Assembly: GCF_009906955.1 (NCBI RefSeq)
Contig: NZ_CP047656.1
Coordinates: 1,488,001-1,552,000 of the forward strand
DNA length: 64,000 bases
Source: Paraglaciecola mesophila
GTDB lineage: Bacteria; Pseudomonadota; Gammaproteobacteria; Enterobacterales; Alteromonadaceae
Reading direction: 5' to 3'
Shown here: one piece after another, positions 10,901-17,494 of the stretch
How positions within the stretch are numbered: the stretch's first letter is position 1
How the letters are laid out: each line of letters begins with the position of its first letter
Translations under genes and position numbers: made by a program
Notes under the pieces: generated by a model
The model's database searches: none
Seen by the model: the letters and a program-made list of their open reading frames with translations, nothing else
Told to the model about the DNA's origin: nothing

Positions 10901-11086
10901 CTCGGTTTCTAATGGAGAATACCCTGACGCCTGCGTGTTGATTTGTACTTGAACGTTAGTGATGTCGGGTACGGCATCAATAGGCAACTTTTGATAGCTT
11001 AATACTCCCATGCCAAACACTAAGAATATCAACATCAACATCAAACCACGTCGCTTTATGGATAACCGCAATATGGATTCAATCAT
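7973..11086 (-). CDS. czcA: CzcA/CusA-family heavy-metal RND efflux pump
   Basis: 1037-residue inner-membrane RND transporter that uses the proton gradient to export divalent or monovalent metal cations through a periplasmic adaptor and outer-membrane channel. N-terminal helix MIESILRLSIKRRGLMLMLI, two large periplasmic loops, and the transmembrane motif DFGLIVDGAVIIVENCIRRL expected for heavy-metal RND pumps. The frame is open 10 codons further upstream, but ATG at 11086 has GGGAGG seven bases before it and gives the family N-terminus. It is the last gene of a czcC-czcB-czcA operon. The metal (Cd, Zn, Co, Cu or Ag) cannot be told from sequence alone; the linked CadR-like regulator suggests Cd/Zn. 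Confidence 0.93.
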   Translation of the reverse strand: MIESILRLSIKRRGLMLMLIFLVFGMGVLSYQKLPIDAVPDITNVQVQINTQASGYSPLETEQRITFVVETALAGLPGLSYTRSLSRYGLSQVTAVFDEGTDLYFARNLINARLGAIKSQLPEGLEPEMGPIATGLGEIYMYTLRADQSAVQKNGEPYDAMALREIHDWIVKPQLALVKGITEVNAIGGYVKQYHVNPEPLKMLNFDVSLSDIQRALERNNANQGAGFVERNGQQILVRSQGQLQTLSDIENVVIKRIDTIPIAVKDIGSVAIGKELRTGAATQEGEETVLGTAMMLVGENSRAVAQSVALKVKEIQSSLPDGILIESVYDRTQLVDKAIKTVQKNLVEGALLVIVILFILLGNIRAAFITAAVIPLAMLATITGMVNTGVSANLMSLGALDFGLIVDGAVIIVENCIRRLSESQKRTSGVLPLKERLELVFQATNEVIRPSLFGVLIITVVYIPLFSLTGVEGKMFQPMAATVIMALIAAMLFSITIVPAAVAMFMGGKVSEKESFIIVAAKSAYRPIIHIALKLRWIVLVGSVVLVVGSLWLATRLGSEFVPQLDEGDIALHAMRIPGTGIEQAVAMQKTLESTLMEYEQVLTVFAKTGTAEVATDAMPPNVTDTFVMLKPRAQWPDPTLSKADFVETLERDLQAVTGNNYEFTQPIQMRFNELISGVRADLGIKVFGDDLTALVASANEILSVLQSIDGVADARLEQVDDIPIFTINPKPVELARYGLDVADLQEWLASAIGGNTAGLIFEGDRRFELLVRFDEDIRTDLDAIGSTPIITSDGEFVPLSEVATLGYSSVPNQISRENGKRRVVVTANVRERDLGSFVDEAKIKITEQVALPAGYWLDYGGTFEQLESASRRLSIVVPATLFLILVLLMVVFGSFRDALIIFTGVPLALTGGVFALWMRDMPLSISAGVGFIALSGIAVLNGLVMLSFIKQRVLETGDLINSIVDGAITRLRPVLMTALVASLGFIPMALNVGTGAEVQRPLATVVIGGIISSTILTLVVLPILYRVMHSKSTKV

Positions 11087-11139
11087 GAGTTCGCCTCCCA
11101 AAATCAAAGACGACAACCCAAACAGATGGCATGGTGTGA

Positions 11140-12078
11140 TTAATGCTCATGACCGGCCTCCGACTTCTCTAAATCAGCTTTAATTAAATAACTGTTCTGG
11201 CTGACAATCTCATCTTCAATACTTAGCCCTAACAGCACTTCGATATTAGTATTGTCTTGTTGACCAAGTTCCACGGGCACAGGATGATATTCCTCCCCTT
11301 TTTTGACAAACACCACTGAAGCCCCTTCAAATTCTTGAATAGCAGCTTTGGGTAACATCATGGCCACATCTAAAGTATTTGTAACGACCAGACCTTTGAT
11401 AGCTGCACCAACAGGCCACCGACCTGACGTGTTGGTAATTTTTGCGTAAGCCAAGACGTAAGGCTTTTCATCGGGTGATGGTAAAATATGCTGAATAGTT
11501 GTGTTTAACTTTGCCTCTGACAAACTAAGCTGAACGGGATGCTGCTCTGCAATATCTGATAGCTGTTGAGGGAAGACTTTAAGCTGTGCCCACACATCCT
11601 CGTAGTTGGCGATTGAAAATAGCACTTGTCCATTAGACAATTCTCCTTCATTTGCATGTCTTGCTATCACGATGCCTGAAAACGGTGCGGTAACAGGGTA
11701 ACTTTTCAAGCTCTCATTGGATTCGACGACTGCCAGTGTCTCGCCTTTTTTGACTTTGTAACCCAGATTTGCGTTGACCTTAGTCACCATACCGTCGAAC
11801 CGGGCGCGGACATGACTTAAAGAAGCCGGGTCGGTCACCACATTTCCGTAAACGGTAGTGGTTATATTGAGTTGTCCTGCACTCACTTTTTGTGTCACCA
11901 CACCCATTTTTTGCGCCATATTGTCAGATATATGCACAAATTCAGCGTTGCGGGTATCTTCATCCCTATGTTCGCTTTCAGAAGCGTATATTGGACTACT
12001 AGCAAGCACTGCAAATATACAGCAGGCTATGAAAATTAACGGGGTATTATGTTTCTTGATTACTGTTTTAATATTCAT
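11140..12078 (-). CDS. czcB: Heavy-metal RND efflux periplasmic adaptor (CzcB-like)
   Basis: 312 residues. Signal peptide/anchor at about 1-32 (hydrophobic run TPLIFIACCIFAVLASSPIYA). Then a membrane-fusion core with a lipoyl-like half motif around VTAPFSGIVIARHANEGELSNG, and a C-terminal beta-barrel ending in EAGHEH, a His-bearing tail that could bind metal. It links CzcA to the outer-membrane channel. It is shorter than many CzcB proteins (about 400-500) because the long coiled-coil hairpin is reduced. Its ATG overlaps the czcC stop (ATGA), implying translational coupling; czcA follows 53 bp later. Confidence 0.88.
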   Translation of the reverse strand: MNIKTVIKKHNTPLIFIACCIFAVLASSPIYASESEHRDEDTRNAEFVHISDNMAQKMGVVTQKVSAGQLNITTTVYGNVVTDPASLSHVRARFDGMVTKVNANLGYKVKKGETLAVVESNESLKSYPVTAPFSGIVIARHANEGELSNGQVLFSIANYEDVWAQLKVFPQQLSDIAEQHPVQLSLSEAKLNTTIQHILPSPDEKPYVLAYAKITNTSGRWPVGAAIKGLVVTNTLDVAMMLPKAAIQEFEGASVVFVKKGEEYHPVPVELGQQDNTNIEVLLGLSIEDEIVSQNSYLIKADLEKSEAGHEH

Positions 12079-13397
12079 TTAATTTCGCTCGAAATAGAAG
12101 TTCGGTGTGCATTAAAAAGCGGCTGACCTGTGAGAGCTTCAATATCCGCCCCCCGCTGATGTGCTTGTTTGGCAGACTGAATTAAGGCTTGCTTGGCATT
12201 AAGTAGTTCTTGACGGGTACTGACCCACTCAAAATAACTAAAACGCCCATTGATATAGGCTTGTTCTACCAATTCCAGCGCTTGAACTAACGGCGGGATA
12301 ATCGAGTCTTGCAGTGCCTGTACATTGAGCAGCGCATTATTTCTCGCTACTAGCGCCATATTTAGTTGATGGTAAAGGTTTTGGGTTGCAGACTGTTTTT
12401 GTTGTTCCAATTGCCCTTGAACAGCCCGTTGTTTTTCATACTCACCAATATTTCGATTTCCCGCAAACAACGGCATGCTGACACCTGCTACGAAAGCGGT
12501 ATCATCAATCCCATTAATACGTCTTATTCCTGCTGTCCAGCTTAAATCTGATTGATTAGCTGCTTGAGTAAGGCGGACTTGAGATGCCTGCAATCTCGAT
12601 TCTTTTGTATAGACCTCAAGATTGGGACTGTCCAATAGTGTGTTGAAAAGCGAGGTTAATGAAGGAGATGATTGCAGTGTAAATAAGTCACCCTCAACAC
12701 CAGTAAAAGTAGGATTTTTTTCCCCCCACATAATAGCCAGACTTTTTATCATAGCTTGCTTAGTCTGCTGTGCCGTCACCACATCCAGTCTAGCTCTTGC
12801 CAGTGCAGCTTCAGCACGTTGCGGTTCAAATACTGGAGATGCTCCCGCATCCACACGCTTTGTGACCGCTTGGTAGGTATATCGGGCAAGAGTTTCTGTC
12901 TCTTGTTGCGCGTCAATTAGCGCTTGTTGCGCTAAGACATCGATGTAGCGACGTGTCACTTCAGCTAAAACATCCAAGGTTTGCACTTGTTTTTGTGCTT
13001 CGACTAAGGTGGATTGCGCCTTAGTAAACTCCTTACGTGAGTTGAGTTTATTGCCCAATTCAATGACCGACGACAATGTGAGAGTCATCTCGGTGTCCTT
13101 AGTTCCTGAGACATCTCCTGTACCTAAGAAGTTTTCTAGTTCAATACCGGCTGTAACCTCAGGTTTGAGAGACGCCGTTTTAATTTCCCCCTCAACTGCT
13201 TGTTGCCTATATGTGAACTCATGCAATTCTGGCGAATTAGTTAATGTACGCTGTATGGCGCTTTGCAACGTCATTTCTCGATTGGTGGTACTGTTTGTTT
13301 GTGCTACTACCACGGTGTGTGTTGTCAAAAGGACAATCATCATGGAAACCACCCAAGCGTGCACACGCACAGGACTACTCAATGAAAATTTCATCAT
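12075..13397 (-). CDS. czcC: TolC-family outer-membrane efflux protein (CzcC-like)
   Basis: 440 residues with an N-terminal signal peptide (MMKFSLSSPVRVHAWVVSMM then hydrophobic, ending near VVVAQ). Two repeated long helical/beta units follow, as in TolC/CzcC (MTLQSAIQRTLTNSPELHEF at the mature start, GNRNIGEYEKQRAVQGQL in the second half). It forms the outer-membrane exit duct of the metal pump. It is the first gene of czcCBA; either of two adjacent Met codons could start it. The 71 bp upstream separate it from the His-rich gene. Confidence 0.88.
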   Translation of the reverse strand: MMKFSLSSPVRVHAWVVSMMIVLLTTHTVVVAQTNSTTNREMTLQSAIQRTLTNSPELHEFTYRQQAVEGEIKTASLKPEVTAGIELENFLGTGDVSGTKDTEMTLTLSSVIELGNKLNSRKEFTKAQSTLVEAQKQVQTLDVLAEVTRRYIDVLAQQALIDAQQETETLARYTYQAVTKRVDAGASPVFEPQRAEAALARARLDVVTAQQTKQAMIKSLAIMWGEKNPTFTGVEGDLFTLQSSPSLTSLFNTLLDSPNLEVYTKESRLQASQVRLTQAANQSDLSWTAGIRRINGIDDTAFVAGVSMPLFAGNRNIGEYEKQRAVQGQLEQQKQSATQNLYHQLNMALVARNNALLNVQALQDSIIPPLVQALELVEQAYINGRFSYFEWVSTRQELLNAKQALIQSAKQAHQRGADIEALTGQPLFNAHRTSISSEIK

Positions 13398-13468
13398 TGT
13401 TTTATTCCTAAATTATCAAAAATATATATCGCCAAGTTGTTGGCGAACGGTGTTTGATTAGTTCAGGG

Positions 13469-13864
13469 TTATGCTTTAGGTGGGCGTAACAATTGTGTGA
13501 CGGGTCCTTCTATTACTTTCGTTAAGTAATAGAAACCGTGATGGGTGGTAACAGAATCGAGTTCGATGCCATTGCTGTTTCCAAGCCAGTGAGCATGGGT
13601 TCCGTGACAATGACCACAGTGGTGGCAATCAGCGGGATTATGAGAAATATCTACGGTGATTTTATCAGCATTGGATTGTTCGTTAGATTGCTGTTGAACA
13701 AGCGTTTTCGCAGAAACAGTGTTATCTCCCGCCTGATGTTCGTGTATTTCGCTTAGATGTTGCGAGTCGATAGAATGAAAATCCAAGGAATTGGCGACAG
13801 CCGAAAACGACTGAAACAAAATCAGCGAAATCAACAGGTAACTCGCCACCCTTACACTAAACAT
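13469..13864 (-). CDS. Small exported His/Cys-rich protein, probable metal binder
   Basis: 131 residues, no family recognised with certainty. An N-terminal signal peptide (MFSVRVASYLLISLILFQSF, cleavage near AVAN) is followed by a polar region with many His residues. The cluster DCHHCGHCHGTHAHW (about residues 79-93) has three Cys and five His and is an obvious soft-metal site. Position between the CzcD-type exporter and czcCBA suggests a periplasmic metal chaperone or sensor, comparable in place to CzcI-like proteins of metal-efflux clusters. Function is inferred from composition and neighbours only. Confidence 0.7.
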   Translation of the reverse strand: MFSVRVASYLLISLILFQSFSAVANSLDFHSIDSQHLSEIHEHQAGDNTVSAKTLVQQQSNEQSNADKITVDISHNPADCHHCGHCHGTHAHWLGNSNGIELDSVTTHHGFYYLTKVIEGPVTQLLRPPKA

Positions 13865-13951
13865 ATCTATCTTCTCTCATCATATCTATTTTAACAGCTT
13901 ATCGAACTAAGACCAATCGACCAACCAAAACAAAGTATTTCAACCATTACA

Positions 13952-14836
13952 TTACTTATCACGGCAATCTTCATTGGCAAATTCAATTTCAATGGTAGTG
14001 TGTACAAAGTCAAACTCACCAAGGTCGTGACGAAATTCGTCTTTGAGTGTTCTCAATTGAGAAATCGAAACATCTTGTTTCAACACCACATGTGCCGTCA
14101 TGACGCTATGTTCACCGTCCAAAGACCAGATATGAAAATGATGTATATCCGCCACATCAGCGTTTGACATGAGCACTTTACGCACTTTCACCATCTGCGT
14201 CGTATCTGGCGTGCCTTGCAAGAATAACAATAAGGTTTCTTTTAGATTTCTGACGACATTGAATAAAATGAATAATGTAAAGCCAATAGATAAAATGGGA
14301 TCCAAAATTGCCCATGGCTTGAACATCAGCACAATCGATACGATCAGCACTGCCACCCAACCCAATACATCTTCAAGTAAGTGCCAGTTTAAGATACGCT
14401 CGTTTAAGGAGTTCCCTTCGCTAAGTTTATACGCGGCAAAACCATTTACCGCGATACCAAATATCGAAAGCAATAGCATACCTTCCACTTGTGGCATTTC
14501 AGGTGCTGAAAGCCTAGGTATGGCCTCGAATAAAATCCATATTGAGCCTATAGTTAAAACAACTCCGTTGATCAAAGCGCCTAACAGCGAGAATCGTTTA
14601 TAACCATATGAAAATGTGGTATTCGCGTCTTTATCGCTTAGCTTGTTCAATCCCCATGCAGTGCCAATAGATAAACTATCGCCCAAATCATGTACTGCGT
14701 CAGCCATTATGGCCGTGCTGTTTGTCAGCCATCCGCCTATAAATTCAATGATAGTGAATACGACATTCAAGAAAAATGCCCAGCCAATGCGTTTTGAAGC
14801 GCTGTTATCACTGTGACTGTGGTTATGATTATGCAT
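13952..14836 (-). CDS. czcD: Cation diffusion facilitator, CzcD/ZitB type
   Basis: 294 residues. His-rich N-terminus MHNHNHSHSDN, then six membrane segments with the CDF zinc-site motif ADAVHDLGDSLSIG in the second and a matching site in the fifth (WHLLEDVLGW). A cytoplasmic C-terminal domain holds HHFHIWSLDGEHSVMTAHV. It exports Zn/Cd/Co from cytoplasm to periplasm in exchange for protons. The start at 14836 is preferred because MHNHNH matches CzcD proteins; it overlaps the end of the DUF3703 gene by 8 bp, indicating coupling. Confidence 0.9.
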   Translation of the reverse strand: MHNHNHSHSDNSASKRIGWAFFLNVVFTIIEFIGGWLTNSTAIMADAVHDLGDSLSIGTAWGLNKLSDKDANTTFSYGYKRFSLLGALINGVVLTIGSIWILFEAIPRLSAPEMPQVEGMLLLSIFGIAVNGFAAYKLSEGNSLNERILNWHLLEDVLGWVAVLIVSIVLMFKPWAILDPILSIGFTLFILFNVVRNLKETLLLFLQGTPDTTQMVKVRKVLMSNADVADIHHFHIWSLDGEHSVMTAHVVLKQDVSISQLRTLKDEFRHDLGEFDFVHTTIEIEFANEDCRDK

Positions 14837-15188
14837 GATTGATTTTGTCCAATATCGCTTGATTTTCAACACTTACCGGTAGTCGTTTGAATGGACTGAT
14901 ATTAGTGCCACCTGTGTTCCCTTTGGGTACAAGGCCGATAACGGTTTTAGTTGCAGCACCAATTATTCTTATTAATTGTCCCAAAACGGCTCTCCAATCT
15001 TTGTTTAGAAGACCATGTCGCAGCATTTTATAATGGATTAAACAATGAAAATAAGTAGAGTGCTGACCAATTACATGCGCATCCTCTAGCGCTGCAAATG
15101 CCTGCCTCTCATTATTGTTAGACATTGCATCTGAGTAATCTGTCAATTTGGAATCGATATGCGGCTTAACGGCTTTATTGTATGTCAT
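14829..15188 (-). CDS. DUF3703 protein
   Basis: 119 residues, no signal peptide, helical. It matches the DUF3703 pattern: a mid-protein FAALEDAHVIGQHSTYFHCL followed by a Gly/Pro-rich tail GLVPKGNTGGTNISPFKRLP. The family is found beside cation diffusion facilitators in metal-resistance clusters, but no activity is known. Here it sits between two CDF-like genes, overlapping both (4 bp with the gene before, 8 bp with the gene after), so the three are clearly translated as a unit. Conserved His residues could hold metal; that is inference. Confidence 0.82.
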   Translation of the reverse strand: MTYNKAVKPHIDSKLTDYSDAMSNNNERQAFAALEDAHVIGQHSTYFHCLIHYKMLRHGLLNKDWRAVLGQLIRIIGAATKTVIGLVPKGNTGGTNISPFKRLPVSVENQAILDKINHA

Positions 15189-15820
15189 AGTGAATCACCC
15201 ACTTTACCTTTCTGTAATTCCTTATTAAGTACTTCCTGCTCGGCGTCTTTCAGGATCATCCACGCTCCGCGTAGCACGACTATTGACACTATACAGCCGA
15301 TAACCAGATCCGGTACTCTGCTATCAAGCCATACCACTAGAACACCGGCGATGATGACACCCATGTTGGCAATGACATCGTTAGCTGAAAAAATCCAGCT
15401 GGCTCGCATATGTACTTCGTCGTTTTTATGATTACGAATAATCACCAAGCAAGCGACGTTTGCAATGAGTGCAATGAACCCCATTCCTATCATTAATGAT
15501 GAGATAGGCTCACTGCCCAAGAATAATCTTCTGGTAATATCAATGAGAATGATCACGCCCAGCAACAGCTGAAAGTAACCACTGATTTGCGCAGCTTTGG
15601 CTTTGTAAAGTATAGATTGACCCACAGCATAAATACCTATGCCGTACACAATTGCATCTGCCAGCATGTCCAGCGAGTCTGCTATCAAAGCGGTGGAATC
15701 AGCCAAAATACCTATAGTTATCTCAATAAGAAACATCGTCGCATTGATGCCTAGGAGCCAATACAAAATGCGCTTTTGTGACGAATTCTTGATTTCTACT
15801 TCGCAACCGCAACCACTCAT
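15185..15820 (-). CDS. CDF-like cation transporter (short)
   Basis: 211 residues with about six membrane segments. It begins MSGCGCEVEIKN, a Cys-rich start able to bind metal, and has CDF-type motifs ADSTALIADSLDMLADAIVYG (second helix, Asp pairs) and SWIFSANDVIANMGVI (fifth helix). It lacks the C-terminal cytoplasmic domain of CzcD, so it is a minimal transporter of the CDF superfamily. It is the first gene after the MerR-type promoter at 15853-15883 and is overlapped by the DUF3703 gene (ATGA). Confidence 0.85.
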   Translation of the reverse strand: MSGCGCEVEIKNSSQKRILYWLLGINATMFLIEITIGILADSTALIADSLDMLADAIVYGIGIYAVGQSILYKAKAAQISGYFQLLLGVIILIDITRRLFLGSEPISSLMIGMGFIALIANVACLVIIRNHKNDEVHMRASWIFSANDVIANMGVIIAGVLVVWLDSRVPDLVIGCIVSIVVLRGAWMILKDAEQEVLNKELQKGKVGDSL

Positions 15821-15852
15821 TGTTTAACTCTTATTCCAAATACCGTAGCCAC

Positions 15853-15883
15853 AGTGTAAAGTCTATACCAAGTATAGAGTCAA
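15853..15883 (-). promoter_or_regulatory. MerR-type promoter/operator of the metal operon
   Basis: On the minus strand TTGACT (15883-15878) and TACACT (15858-15853) are separated by exactly 19 bp, the overlong spacer diagnostic of MerR-family promoters. The spacer region holds the near-perfect dyad ACTCTATAC-TTG-GTATAGACT (one mismatch), similar to ZntR/CadR operators. It drives the CDF/DUF3703/CzcD genes, and the divergent regulator starts 19 bp away. Confidence 0.85.
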
Positions 15884-15901
15884 CAGCACAAAGGCATGTT
15901 T

Positions 15902-16291
15902 ATGAAAATAGGTGAACTATCAAAAAAGAGTGGGTGTACTATCCAGACGATCCGCTTTTATGAAAAACAGGATTTGTTGGAAGCTTGCAATCGCAGTGAC
16001 GGCAACTACAGAATTTACGACGCCTCATCGTTAAGGACATTGCAATTCATTAAACAGTGCCGTTCCTTAGGATTGACTATAATTGAAATTAAGCAGTTAT
16101 TGGATACAAAAAATAATCCCGATAAAAGTTGTTCTAGTGTGAACAATTTGATCCACCAACATATGATTGACGTCACTCATCGCATTGCAGAGCTTGAGGA
16201 GCTAAAACTTACACTATCTGAGATGGCTTCGGCATGCACCGATAATAGAAAAGTTAAAGAATGTGGGGTATTGCAGTTACTTGAAGAGTGA
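15902..16291 (+). CDS. cadR: MerR-family Cd(II)/Pb(II)/Zn-responsive regulator (CadR-like)
   Basis: 129 residues from the preferred ATG at 15902 (AAAGG seven bases before; an ATG two codons earlier is too close). The MerR winged helix-turn-helix is MKIGELSKKSGCTIQTIRFYE, followed by a dimerisation helix and three cysteines at about 77, 112 and 121. These match the C77/C112/C119 arrangement of CadR/PbrR sensors (DKSCSS and ASACTDNRKVKEC). The divergent 19-bp-spacer promoter is its evident target. The metal is inferred as Cd/Pb/Zn; Hg or Cu sensors have other Cys patterns. Confidence 0.86.
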   Translation: MKIGELSKKSGCTIQTIRFYEKQDLLEACNRSDGNYRIYDASSLRTLQFIKQCRSLGLTIIEIKQLLDTKNNPDKSCSSVNNLIHQHMIDVTHRIAELEELKLTLSEMASACTDNRKVKECGVLQLLEE

Positions 16292-16878
16292 CACTTACAT
16301 CAACAAGTCTTGTAGTTTTACGTTTGTCTATTTTCGTAACACAGCCGATCGTCATAAATGACAAATTGATGACCCTCAATTCGCTCGCAGCTGACAATAG
16401 ACAATGAAAAGATGCATCCGCTACTTCGGACATAGTGGCCAGACGACCCAGATCGTTTGAATGTCCGTTGATCGCTCATTGACGTCAGTCAATTTTTCTA
16501 GTGCCAATGACCGCTTTACGTACACAGCCGCCATTCAAATTTCAAAACTTGAACGACCACTAGTGGCACTTAACCGACAATCAAATTTGCTCAAGCTCTT
16601 CTAGTACAAACCGTAAGATAGAATTCTAAAAAATTCATTTAAACCATCGTTTCTCCGTCAAACGTCTGTTTTTCGTACTCGCAAACGACTGTCTGATTTT
16701 GGATTGGGCTTTTTTAAAGTCAGCTTTCATTCATCGTAAATCTTTTTCACATCAAACTCAGCGTTCATATTCTTTAACTATACTCTAACTGCGGCAAGTC
16801 AAAAAATGATGACTTACCCCTTGCGCTGTCGAGTAGTAAACAGCATTACTTTATTCGCGTTATAGAAAGGAAATAACC
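16292..16878. other. Gene-free stretch before the cupin gene
   Basis: 587 bp without an open frame of credible composition. Fragments such as CGGACATAGTGGCC and GTGCCAATGACCGCTTTACG look like eroded intergenic repeats, and CACTAGTGGCAC is a short palindrome. The last 100 bp are AT-rich and presumably hold the cupin promoter; I cannot place its boxes with confidence. Confidence 0.4.
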
Positions 16879-17253
16879 ATGAAAATGAAGAAGGAAGATA
16901 TACCTGTTGTAATGGAAGCCCCCGGACTGCTCATGCGCTCCCAAGCTGGGCTGGGAGATATGACGGTTGTTTTTCATGAACTACCAAAGGGTACCGACTT
17001 TACGCCTTTGCTTAAGGGGTTAGATAACAACAACTGCCATTGCCCACACTGGGGTTATATATTCGAAGGAACGTTCCGCTTTATATACGATGACGGTACA
17101 CAAGAGTCATTTGAAGCCGGCGACGTTTTTTACGCACACCCAGGGCATACCGCCATCGTCGACAAGGATCTAAAATTTATTGATTTTAGCCCAACCAAAG
17201 AACTATCTGAGGTAATGTCGAACGTTGGTAAAGTTATGGCTGAAATGGCTTAA
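16879..17253 (+). CDS. Cupin-domain protein
   Basis: 124 residues, cytoplasmic. It reads as a single cupin barrel: HCPHWGYIFEGTFRFIYDDG (His/Glu metal-ligand strand pair) and then ESFEAGDVFYAHPGHTAIV (second cupin motif with PGH). Small stand-alone cupins are often metal-dependent enzymes or sensors of small molecules; substrate unknown here. The ATG is preceded by AAAGGAAATAACC, a strong ribosome site. No operon partner: 242 bp separate it from the next gene. Confidence 0.78.
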   Translation: MKMKKEDIPVVMEAPGLLMRSQAGLGDMTVVFHELPKGTDFTPLLKGLDNNNCHCPHWGYIFEGTFRFIYDDGTQESFEAGDVFYAHPGHTAIVDKDLKFIDFSPTKELSEVMSNVGKVMAEMA

Positions 17254-17494
17254 TAACACGCTTATGCTTTCATATATTCAGGCTTGAATCTAATCATCAG
17301 TATGGTGGCGCCAACATTACTGTTCTGTTCAGGCCTGCTTTCCCACCTATTCAATTTTCTGATGTTTAATCTCCCCCCTTGTTTAATTTTCTAACGCTCC
17401 CGCCGTCACAATTTGTTCATCTTTTTGTCGTTATAGAGTCACATTGTAACTTTAACTTGCACGGCTACTTTTAAAAATAAAAAAGGAACATTCG

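Noticed and set aside
16292..16878. A gene or attachment site before the cupin
   Set aside because: No frame longer than a few dozen codons with plausible composition and no flanking direct repeats.
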